Shown: positions 1-5,954 of the stretch, one piece after another | Numbering within the stretch: position 1 is the first letter of the stretch | How the letters are laid out: each line of letters opens with the position of its first letter | DNA from: Minisyncoccota bacterium | GTDB lineage: Bacteria; Patescibacteriota; Minisyncoccia; Minisyncoccales; Minisyncoccaceae | Direction: 5' to 3' | Length of the DNA: 6,114 nt | Assembly (NCBI GenBank): GCA_028689175.1 | Contig: JAQTWS010000034.1 | Location: 1-6,114 of the forward strand | Translations under genes and position numbers: made by a program | Notes under the pieces: model-generated | What the model was told of the DNA's origin: nothing | Seen by the model: the letters and a program-made list of their open reading frames with translations, nothing else | Databases searched by the model: none

Positions 1-183
1 ACAGACACAGAAGATAAAATTCAGGCAGCAAGAAGGTTTTACAATGGAAATGTAAGGGATCTAAATATTAAAGTAGAATCTTTTCCTTCAAATGTAATAG
101 CTTCTATGTTTAATTTTAAAAAAATGGACTTGTTTGAAATTGAAAATAAAGAAGAAAAAGAACCAGTTCAAGTTAAATTCTAA
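1..183 (+). CDS. lemA: LemA family protein, C-terminal part (5' end outside window)
   Basis: The open frame enters at base 1 and ends at the TAA at 181-183, giving 60 residues. The segment ARRFYNGNVRDLN followed by KVESFPSNVIASMFNF matches the conserved C-terminal signature of LemA proteins (A-R-x-F-Y-N, then a helix with S-F-P-S-N-x-I-A and an aromatic-rich F-x-F). The remaining tail, about residues 46-60, is charged and variable, as is usual for the family. LemA proteins are small, mostly helical and anchored by one N-terminal membrane helix, which here lies off the window. Their biochemical role is poorly defined, but they are very often encoded just upstream of htpX, exactly as here. The stop overlaps the htpX start as TAATG, so the two genes are almost certainly cotranscribed and translationally coupled. 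The family call is firm; the function is not. Confidence 0.9.
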   Translation, partial: TDTEDKIQAARRFYNGNVRDLNIKVESFPSNVIASMFNFKKMDLFEIENKEEKEPVQVKF

Positions 184-1061
184 TGGCGACATTATACGAT
201 CAAATTAATTCAAATAATAGAAAAGCATTTTTCTTAATATTTTTCTTTCTAATTTTTGTAATCTTTATAGGATGGATATTCTCATATGTTTTTAATGAGA
301 CCTTTGTTTTGTATTTTGCCGTAGGCTTCAGCATATTAATGTCATTTACAAGCTATTACAATTCAGACAAGGTTATATTAACCATGTCTCAAGCTCATGA
401 AATACAGAAAAACAGTAATCCTGAACTTTATAGAATTGTAGAAAATTTAGCAATTACTGCCGGCATGCCAATTCCTAAAATATATATAATAGACGAATGG
501 CAACCAAACGCTTTTGCAACTGGAAGAGATGAAAAACACGCAGTAGTCGCTGTAACAAGGGGGCTTTTAGAAAAATTAGACAAAAGAGAGCTTGAAGCCG
601 TATTAGCTCATGAAATAGCTCATATTAAAAGCAAAGATATATTAGTTGGATCTACTATAGTAGTGCTTGTTGGTATTGTCGCGCTTTTGTCAGACATTTT
701 TATGAGATCTCTTTATTTAAGCAATTCAAATAGTGATAATAAAAATCCTTTATTTCTGATTTTAGCTATAATTAGTATGATTCTAGCTCCTTTAGCGGCC
801 ACGATAATCAAATTGGCGATATCAAGAAAGCAAGAATTTAGAGCAGATGCAGCAGGTTCTCTTTTAACAAGAGACCCAGAAGCTCTTGCCTCCGCTCTTA
901 TTAAAATATCAACTGATAAAACTCCATTGAGTAAAATCAATAGTGCAACTTCTCATTTGTACATCTCATCTCCTTCTAAAAAGAAAGTAAGTTTTTATGA
1001 TAAATTGTTTATGACCCATCCTCCTGTTGAGGAAAGGGTAAATGCTTTAAGGCAGATATAG
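183..1061 (+). CDS. htpX: Protease HtpX homolog (M48 membrane zinc metalloprotease)
   Basis: This is a complete 292-residue protein, the normal length for HtpX. The zinc site is intact: HEIAH at residues 143-147 gives H143, E144 and H147, and the third ligand is E218 in EFRAD (218-222). Other family marks are NAFATGRD (109-116), where the substrate cleft lies in M48 enzymes, and FMTHPPVEERVNALR (276-290) near the C-terminus. Hydrophobic helices are at about 15-36, 40-56, 154-174 and 190-212, so the active site faces the cytoplasm between helix pairs. HtpX degrades damaged or misfolded membrane proteins and is part of envelope stress quality control. The start ATG shares one base with the stop of lemA (TAATG). 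There is no Shine-Dalgarno sequence, so translation probably depends on coupling. Its stop codon directly abuts a tRNA-Ser gene. Confidence 0.96.
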   Translation: MATLYDQINSNNRKAFFLIFFFLIFVIFIGWIFSYVFNETFVLYFAVGFSILMSFTSYYNSDKVILTMSQAHEIQKNSNPELYRIVENLAITAGMPIPKIYIIDEWQPNAFATGRDEKHAVVAVTRGLLEKLDKRELEAVLAHEIAHIKSKDILVGSTIVVLVGIVALLSDIFMRSLYLSNSNSDNKNPLFLILAIISMILAPLAATIIKLAISRKQEFRADAAGSLLTRDPEALASALIKISTDKTPLSKINSATSHLYISSPSKKKVSFYDKLFMTHPPVEERVNALRQI

Positions 1062-1149
1062 GGAAGGGTGCTGGAGTCCGGTTTAACAGGCAGACCTGGA
1101 AAGTCTGTGTGCTTAATAGGCACCGTGGGTTCAAATCCCACCTCTTCCG
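1062..1149 (+). tRNA. tRNA-Ser (anticodon GGA)
   Basis: The full cloverleaf folds by hand. The acceptor stem is 1062-1068 with 1142-1148 (one G-U pair) and the discriminator is G1149. T8 and G9 are at 1069-1070. The short D stem CTG/CAG is 1071-1073 with 1087-1089, with A14 and a G18-G19-like GG in its loop. The anticodon stem CAGAC/GTCTG is 1091-1095 with 1103-1107, with loop CTGGAAA and anticodon GGA at 1098-1100, which reads UCC and UCU. The long variable arm GTGC/GCAC (1109-1112 with 1120-1123, loop of 7) is the class II hallmark expected of tRNA-Ser. The T arm GTGGG/CCCAC is 1125-1129 with 1137-1141, and its loop is TTCAAAT. No CCA is encoded (GCT follows), so CCA must be added by the nucleotidyltransferase. 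The 5' end touches the htpX stop codon with no spacer. Confidence 0.96.
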
Positions 1150-1163
1150 CTCTAAATAACTAT

Positions 1164-1187
1164 ATGGTATTATATATTTATTACCAT
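1164..1187. repeat. Inverted repeat in the tRNA-DUF3160 gap
   Basis: ATGGTA (1164-1169) is mirrored by TACCAT (1182-1187), a perfect 6-bp stem with a 12-base AT-only loop. Two further pairs are possible after one mismatch. It lies between the tRNA-Ser end and the DUF3160 start, and its left arm overlaps the candidate -10. It could be an operator for a dimeric regulator or a weak 3' hairpin of the tRNA transcript. The stem is too AT-rich for a convincing intrinsic terminator and has no following U-tract longer than TTTT. Chance occurrence in such AT-rich DNA is quite possible. Confidence 0.3.
1165..1173 (+). promoter_or_regulatory. Candidate extended -10 promoter for the DUF3160 pair
   Basis: TGGTATTAT fits an extended -10 (TGn followed by TATTAT, one mismatch to TATAAT). 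It would start transcription near 1180, about 20 bases before the ATG at 1201. No good -35 is visible: upstream is the 3' half of the tRNA gene, where the nearest candidate is a weak TTCAAA at 1131. The gap is only 51 bp, so read-through from the tRNA transcript is the alternative. AT-rich sequence produces such matches easily, hence the low confidence. Confidence 0.3.
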
Positions 1188-1200
1188 TAATTTTAAAAAC

Positions 1201-3369
1201 ATGAATAATAAAAATTGCACAATATGCATTATCTTAGGAATCGCTGTCCTATTTTTCGCATTTTATTATTTTTTGCCAAAAGAAAAGCAAGAAATAATAG
1301 ATAAAACATCTGAGAATATTTATGAACCATCTATTCCTACTGCTTTTGCTTCGAGGTTTGCAACCTATGAAGAGATTTCTGTCAATGTGAGTCCAAGAGT
1401 TCCAGAATATTCAATAAATAAAAATCTAAGTAACATTACAAATGCAAACGATTTAAAATTTCTTTCAGAAGAAGCAAAAAGAATGCTTGAAAAAAATGCT
1501 TTTGTAGTCATACCTGGACATGATAATGAATTTTTTTCACTTTACGAATCAAATCGTTATATGCAAATTCCTAATTTCATTACCACAGATTCAATTCTTC
1601 ACAATTATCACTTAATGTTTGATCATTTGCTTAAGCAACTGGAAGAGCAAAAGTTAATAAAAGAACTAAAAAATCTTAATCATAATATGCTTTCTCAATC
1701 GTTAAGCCAATATAATAGCCTGATAGGAACTGAGTGGGAAAATGCTGCCAAAACAAATATCGGATTTTTTGCTGTCGGAAGCAAGCTTTTGGATTCTTCA
1801 ATAGATATTCCATTAATTGTTAAAAACAAAGTTAATCAAGAATTAGCTCTTATAGAAGCCCATCAAGGTCTTGGAGATTCTCCTGTCATGGGTTTGCGTG
1901 AGGATTATTCACAATATATTCCTCGCGGACATTATGACAAAACAGAGGAATTAAAAGCATATTTTAAGTCAATGATGTGGTATGGACGTCTTACCTTTAA
2001 AATAAAAGAGGAGGATAAGATAAGATCAGCCATGCTTATTACCCTTGCTCTTGATAGCGATATTAATAAAGAGATTTTTAATAAAATTTATGAACCAATA
2101 AACTTTTTTGTTGGTAAAAGCGATGATATTAGCTATTACGAATTCAAAAATTTAATTGATCAGATTTATGAAGACACAACTCTTCAATCCTTAATAGTTA
2201 ATGAAAACGCATTTGATTCTTTTGTTGATGCGACAAGAACGCTCGAAGCTCCACAAATAAACTCAATGCCAATTTTTAATGCAGAAATTGATACTGATAG
2301 GGAGGCAGAAACTAAAGGATTTAGATTCATGGGTCAGCGTTTTACAATTGATGCTGCTATTTTTCAGCGACTAATTGTAAGAGAGGTTGGGCCGAAAGGG
2401 GAGCCTTGCACAGGTCCTATTTTTTCTGAAGGAAGAATGCTCCCTAAAGCATTAGATATTCCTTCCGCCATGGGCTCTGCCGAGGCCTTAAACATTTTAA
2501 ATAATCAAGGCGAAACTCAATATGCTTGTTATTCTGATAATATGTCTAAAATACAATCTCATATTTCTAACTTGCCAATAGAGAATTGGACACAAAATTT
2601 ATACTGGGGTTGGCTTTATCAACTTAGCCCTCTTCTTGATGTCAAAAAAGAAGGCTATCCCATTTTTATGCAAAATCTCGCCTGGATGAGAAAGGATATT
2701 AATACATTTTTAGGAAGTTTTACTGAATTAAAACATGATACAATTCTTTATGCAAAGCAAGTTTATGCTGAAATGGGTGGAGGCGGTTTTGAAGAAAACA
2801 AGGACGACCGTGGATATGTTGAGCCAAATCCTTATGTTTATGCAAGACTAGCTTCGCTTTTAAAAATGACAAATGAAGGTTTAGAAACTCGCGGACTATT
2901 AACACCAAGCATGAAAGATAATTTGAGTAAAATGGAAAAATTAGTAATATCTCTTAAAGCTATTTCTGAAAAAGAACTAAATGATGAAAAATTAACTGAC
3001 GCTGAATACGAACTTATTCGTTCCTACGGCGGTCAATTAGAACATTTTTGGTACGAAGTTAATAAGGATGACATGGGATTAGTAAGTCCAATGAGTTATT
3101 TAGATGATAACCCAGCTGCAATTATTGCTGATATTGCAACTGATCCAAATGGAGAAGTATTAGAAGAAGGTACTGGCAAAATTTTTAGCATTTACGTCGC
3201 GGTTCCTATCGACGGCAAATTAAGGATTGCTAAGGGTGGAGTCTATTCTTATTATGAATTTGAATGGCCTATGTCAGATAGGCTAACTGATAAAAAGTGG
3301 AGAGAAATGCTAAATTCTGGCAAGGCTCCGCAATTACCAGAATGGACTGATGCATTTATTGCAAAATGA
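1201..3369 (+). CDS. DUF3160 family membrane-anchored extracytoplasmic protein
   Basis: This 722-residue protein starts with a hydrophobic helix (about residues 7-25) preceded by a short Lys-containing head. It is therefore an uncleaved anchor or signal peptide with the rest outside the cytoplasm; C6 and C9 do not form a proper lipobox. The body carries blocks I recognise as typical of DUF3160: TTDSILHNYH (128-137), YEPINFFVGKSDD (297-309), FRFMGQRFTIDA (374-385), LPKALDIPSAMGS (414-426), NLYWGWLYQL (466-475), LGSFTELKHDTILYAKQ (504-520), GYVEPNPYVYARL (538-550), and a C-terminal VLEEGTGK to WTDAFI region (653-720). Length and block order suggest an intact member. The family has no established function, so none is assigned; the conserved His, Asp, Glu and Trp residues could suit an enzyme or a ligand-binding role. 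The start has no Shine-Dalgarno sequence (TTTTAAAAACATG). The stop overlaps the next gene as ATGA, implying a functional pair. Confidence 0.88.
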   Translation: MNNKNCTICIILGIAVLFFAFYYFLPKEKQEIIDKTSENIYEPSIPTAFASRFATYEEISVNVSPRVPEYSINKNLSNITNANDLKFLSEEAKRMLEKNAFVVIPGHDNEFFSLYESNRYMQIPNFITTDSILHNYHLMFDHLLKQLEEQKLIKELKNLNHNMLSQSLSQYNSLIGTEWENAAKTNIGFFAVGSKLLDSSIDIPLIVKNKVNQELALIEAHQGLGDSPVMGLREDYSQYIPRGHYDKTEELKAYFKSMMWYGRLTFKIKEEDKIRSAMLITLALDSDINKEIFNKIYEPINFFVGKSDDISYYEFKNLIDQIYEDTTLQSLIVNENAFDSFVDATRTLEAPQINSMPIFNAEIDTDREAETKGFRFMGQRFTIDAAIFQRLIVREVGPKGEPCTGPIFSEGRMLPKALDIPSAMGSAEALNILNNQGETQYACYSDNMSKIQSHISNLPIENWTQNLYWGWLYQLSPLLDVKKEGYPIFMQNLAWMRKDINTFLGSFTELKHDTILYAKQVYAEMGGGGFEENKDDRGYVEPNPYVYARLASLLKMTNEGLETRGLLTPSMKDNLSKMEKLVISLKAISEKELNDEKLTDAEYELIRSYGGQLEHFWYEVNKDDMGLVSPMSYLDDNPAAIIADIATDPNGEVLEEGTGKIFSIYVAVPIDGKLRIAKGGVYSYYEFEWPMSDRLTDKKWREMLNSGKAPQLPEWTDAFIAK

Positions 3370-4094
3370 ATATAAAGAAAATATTATACATAATTTTCAT
3401 CTTGATCATTATTTTTCTTATTAGTAATTATAGAAAAGAAGAACTTCCTCAATCAAAAGAGGAAGTTCTATTAATAAATCAAGATATTTATTTCTGGAAT
3501 GAAGGTGCCTTTAAAAAGGAATCAAGAAAAGCGATTCATAAGAATGCGCCAAGCCTTAAGCAAAAAGAAGCCGATTTAAATGATAATTTAATTAAAGAAT
3601 CCTATTTCTTAGAAGATGGGCACCTTAAAATTAAAGAAAATTCAAAAACAGTTTGGCAATCGCCGAGCGATTGGTATATAGATGATTTTGTTCTCGCCGA
3701 TTCAAACAATGATGGTGTTATTGATGTAAATTTATCGCTTTGGAAGTCTGGAAATTTCGGTTCATCAAAACCTTTTTGGATAAAAGAAAACGATATGAGT
3801 GTTAAGAATCATTTTTTTATTCTAAATTTTGAAAAAGATGAAATAAAACAAGTCTGGGGATCTTCAAATTTAAGCGCTCCCAATCTTGAATTCAAAATTA
3901 TTGACATTGATGGTGATGAAAAAAATGATCTAATTGTCATTGAGGGAAGTTATTTTGATGATTGGAATTATGTTGCAGTTTGGAAATGGAACGGTTGGGG
4001 ATTTTCAAATGAATGGCGAAGCGAAAAAGGCTTTTTTTCGAATTTAGAGATTGAAAATAATCACATTATAGTTACTTCTCAAGAGCGTTTATAA
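3366..4094 (+). CDS. Hypothetical membrane-anchored protein with FG-GAP/VCBS-like Asp-rich loops
   Basis: This 242-residue protein has a single N-terminal hydrophobic helix (about residues 5-21, preceded by two lysines), then a soluble part that should be extracytoplasmic. Two calcium-loop-like segments stand out: DSNNDGVID (112-120, D112, N114, D116, D120) and DIDGDEKNDL (180-189, D180, D182, D184, D188). Both resemble the metal loops of FG-GAP/VCBS beta-propeller repeats, although two repeats are far short of a full propeller. The C-terminal half is rich in aromatics (W200, W206, W208, W211, W217), including VWKWNGWGFSNEW (205-217). I do not recognise a named family with certainty. The ATG lies inside the upstream stop (ATGA), so it is translated with the DUF3160 gene and probably works with it at the cell surface. 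Its 3' end overlaps the converging Com-like gene by 16 bp. An 11-bp perfect hairpin lies early in the coding sequence. Confidence 0.8.
   Translation: MNIKKILYIIFILIIIFLISNYRKEELPQSKEEVLLINQDIYFWNEGAFKKESRKAIHKNAPSLKQKEADLNDNLIKESYFLEDGHLKIKENSKTVWQSPSDWYIDDFVLADSNNDGVIDVNLSLWKSGNFGSSKPFWIKENDMSVKNHFFILNFEKDEIKQVWGSSNLSAPNLEFKIIDIDGDEKNDLIVIEGSYFDDWNYVAVWKWNGWGFSNEWRSEKGFFSNLEIENNHIIVTSQERL
3440..3469. repeat. Perfect 11-bp inverted repeat inside the 242-residue gene
   Basis: AGAACTTCCTC (3440-3450) and GAGGAAGTTCT (3459-3469) are exact reverse complements separated by the 8-base loop AATCAAAA. They would form a stable hairpin in RNA of either strand, in a region that otherwise has few G or C bases. 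The repeat falls at codons 25-35, just after the membrane helix, where the protein is low-complexity and charged (EELPQSKEEVLL), so the coding constraint looks weak. No U-tract follows on the plus strand. It may pause translation or attenuate the gene, may be a protein-binding site, or may be chance. Confidence 0.6.
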
Positions 4095-4240
4095 GAAGCT
4101 TGGTTGTCATTTAACAATATAACAGTTTTAATTAAATTAATATTTTTGCAATATCTGCATTTTACTTCAATTGTAGCCTCTTTAATATCTCCCTTAAAGA
4201 AAAGTTTATTGCAATATTCGCAACGATATTCTTTTAACAT
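4079..4240 (-). CDS. Com-like small zinc-finger protein (CxxC-x17-CxxC)
   Basis: This 53-residue frame begins with ATG at 4240 and ends with TGA at 4079-4081. Its four cysteines, C7, C10, C28 and C31, form two CxxC knuckles, in CEYC (7-10) and CRYC (28-31). The context MLKEYRC, then NKLFFKGDIKEATIEVKC, then CKNINLIK strongly resembles the Com family (phage Mu translational activator of mom), whose members have this spacing, a central K/L-F-x-K-G turn and a closing N-x-I/L. Homologues occur widely outside phages as single small proteins of unknown target. It likely binds zinc and possibly RNA or DNA. It lies 55 bp downstream of the isoprenoid-type gene on the same strand and may be its operon partner. 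Its tail overlaps the converging 242-residue gene by 16 bp. No Shine-Dalgarno sequence precedes the ATG. No other phage gene is nearby, so a prophage origin is not supported. Confidence 0.82.
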   Translation of the reverse strand: MLKEYRCEYCNKLFFKGDIKEATIEVKCRYCKNINLIKTVILLNDNQASYKRS

Positions 4241-4250
4241 AATATATATA

Positions 4251-4256
4251 ATTATA
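4251..4256 (-). promoter_or_regulatory. Candidate -10 element (TATAAT) before the Com-like gene
   Basis: The minus strand reads TATAAT exactly at 4256-4251, ten bases before the Com-like ATG. A start about 7 bases downstream would leave a leader of only a few nucleotides, so the mRNA would be near leaderless, consistent with the missing Shine-Dalgarno sequence. No matching -35 is seen at 16-18 bp upstream (the sequence there reads about AGAGTA). In this AT-rich 55-bp gap the match could be chance, and read-through from the upstream gene is equally possible. Confidence 0.25.
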
Positions 4257-4295
4257 GTAATACATACATTTTATACTCTTGGAGTTCAATTTTTA

Positions 4296-5954
4296 TTAAA
4301 GATTCTTTGAAGAAAAAGTAAAGTTATTTAAAAAATGTACACTTTTGCTTTGTTCCTCTAAAGTCCTTTTGGCAACATTTTCTGTTATATCGATATAATG
4401 TTCTAATGGAGCAAAATTTTCTATTATGCCAATATTTTTTAACGCTTCCCTTGCTTTTTCTGTATGATAAATAGCTTTTTCAGAAGCCTTAATCACAGTT
4501 TTAAACCAAAACATGCGTTTAAGTTTTTCTAAATCATTTATTAAATCAATTTGCATCTGATTAGGTTCCAAATCTTCAAGAAGCATAACAATGGTGGTGC
4601 TTAAATGTCCCCGTTTTAAATCTTCTTCAAAATCATGGACATCATCATTTATCTGCATTGCAATTAAATAATTTTTAAAATAAGAAATCAAGTTTTTAAC
4701 TTCTTTTGAATTCTCACCATATCCCAAAGAATAAAACATTGCCACAGAGCTTAAAATATGTCCAGACGAAGGATGAAATTTTAATTCGTAATTATCATAT
4801 TGAGGTAATTTTTTAGGTATTATTAATTTAGATTTTTCAATTCGAGCACGGCAGTGCATTGTTTCCCATGTATTTGCTGCATCCAATTTATCCATTAAAT
4901 TATGAAAAAATTTATTAAATTTAGGCAGCGAAGAAAAATAATCAACATAATGGCGAGCGAATAAGTTCGCTGTAGGCAGTATTTTAGGATCCTGAGCCTC
5001 GTCTTCATCCCAGAAATCGTCGTATATAATAAAAGCTGTCCAGAAAAATATGTTAGCAAGCCCCATTTCTACTACTGTTTTATCTGATATTTTTAGCCCT
5101 TTTTTGCCTAGAGCTTCTTTCGTATAATGAGGCATTAGGGACATTTGCTTATCCTTGTTCCTTTTTATAGTTTTTACTATTTCATTAAATGCAATATCTG
5201 CCATTTCTTCCCCCAAATCACTAAATCTTTGTTTAGCCAATTCTAAAATTTTATTAATTACACGCTCTTCCTTTTTATTAAAAAGACTTTCTTTTCTCTC
5301 TTTTTGATTTAGCTTAAGCAGCAAAGCCATACTTAAAAGGGAATCATTATCTTGTCCTTCTTTTATTTTTAAATTTTTTTCTATATCACATCCTAAGTCT
5401 GCAAAAGAACTTAATATCAAAGCATTGTTTAAAATATTATGTTCTGGTTTTTCTTTTTTTAAATAATTAATAAGTAATTGTTTATTTTTTATAAATTTGG
5501 ATATTAAATATATAGTCAAATATTTATTTTCAAACAATTCTGATTTAAAGTCTTTTTGATTGATGTGTTTAGTTATTAAATCTTCAAGGTTAGGCAAATC
5601 AACTTCTTGAAGAGAAAGGAAGTAACCGATGGCAGCATTTATCCCTAAATCGTTTGTGTAAGGACCACCTTCTTTAATTTCGTAAGAGATTAAAATTTCA
5701 AGTATTTTGGCTAATGCAATCCCATCAATAATAGACGGATTACATTTAAAAATGGCTGACAAAACAATAAAATTTATTCCCAAATTATTATCAAACATCC
5801 AATTATCATCTTTTTTAGATAAAAGCCATTTGAGCGCTTTATCTTTAATTAGAGAAGCTTCATCTCCTAAGCATGAAAGTATTAAGCCCGTTAAAAGAAG
5901 AGAATCATTAAAAGAACCATTAGTATTTTGATTTTTAAGAAGTTGATTGATCAC
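4296..5954 (-). CDS. Fusion of alpha/alpha toroid-like repeats and a class I isoprenoid synthase-like domain
   Basis: This protein has 552 residues and a GTG start; an in-frame TAA lies six codons upstream and the first repeat begins at once, so no longer start exists. Residues 2 to about 216 contain five or six degenerate helical repeats of 35-40 residues, with turn motifs QNTNGSF (9-15), KKDDNWMFDNN (47-57) and KEGGPYTND (94-102). These recall the QxxxGxW turns of squalene-cyclase and prenyltransferase toroids. No DxDD class II acid motif is visible. Residues about 235-545 resemble the all-helical trans-isoprenyl diphosphate synthase fold. The first Asp motif is YDDFWDED (D312, D313, D316, D318) and the second NDDVHDFEEDLKRG (D437, D438, D441, with D445, K447, R448). 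The Mg-binding aspartates are complete, but GKxxRP and the RR pair after the first motif are not seen. It resembles sequences annotated only as class 1 isoprenoid biosynthesis enzymes, so substrate and product are unknown. It overlaps the upstream kinase gene by 20 bp. Confidence 0.82.
   Translation of the reverse strand: MINQLLKNQNTNGSFNDSLLLTGLILSCLGDEASLIKDKALKWLLSKKDDNWMFDNNLGINFIVLSAIFKCNPSIIDGIALAKILEILISYEIKEGGPYTNDLGINAAIGYFLSLQEVDLPNLEDLITKHINQKDFKSELFENKYLTIYLISKFIKNKQLLINYLKKEKPEHNILNNALILSSFADLGCDIEKNLKIKEGQDNDSLLSMALLLKLNQKERKESLFNKKEERVINKILELAKQRFSDLGEEMADIAFNEIVKTIKRNKDKQMSLMPHYTKEALGKKGLKISDKTVVEMGLANIFFWTAFIIYDDFWDEDEAQDPKILPTANLFARHYVDYFSSLPKFNKFFHNLMDKLDAANTWETMHCRARIEKSKLIIPKKLPQYDNYELKFHPSSGHILSSVAMFYSLGYGENSKEVKNLISYFKNYLIAMQINDDVHDFEEDLKRGHLSTTIVMLLEDLEPNQMQIDLINDLEKLKRMFWFKTVIKASEKAIYHTEKAREALKNIGIIENFAPLEHYIDITENVAKRTLEEQSKSVHFLNNFTFSSKNL

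Noticed and set aside
713..940. A 75-residue minus-strand frame within htpX
   Set aside because: It is wholly antisense to the well-conserved htpX region that includes the third zinc ligand, with no recognisable domain.
2720..2908. A 62-residue minus-strand frame within the DUF3160 gene
   Set aside because: It is antisense to the most conserved DUF3160 blocks and has no recognisable features.
4094..4150. An intrinsic terminator between the converging genes
   Set aside because: The region has only short AT palindromes such as TTTAATTAAA, no GC stem followed by a U-tract; the genes overlap at their 3' ends.
4079..4240. A prophage remnant suggested by the Com-like protein
   Set aside because: No mom, tail, integrase or attachment-site signal is nearby, and Com-like proteins are common outside phages.
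4104..4310. A 68-residue plus-strand frame beginning with TTG
   Set aside because: It has no family resemblance, uses a weak start, and lies opposite the Com-like gene, whose cysteine pattern is clearly the coding signal; its hydrophobic look comes from AT-rich antisense sequence.
5707..5931. A 74-residue plus-strand frame opposite the toroid repeats
   Set aside because: It is antisense to the repeat region of the 552-residue protein and matches nothing I know.
5300..5954. A class II cyclase acid motif (DxDD) in the N-terminal repeats
   Set aside because: Only partial strings such as KKDD (47-50) and QDNDS (201-205) occur; none has the DxDD form, so a class II cyclase activity is not supported.
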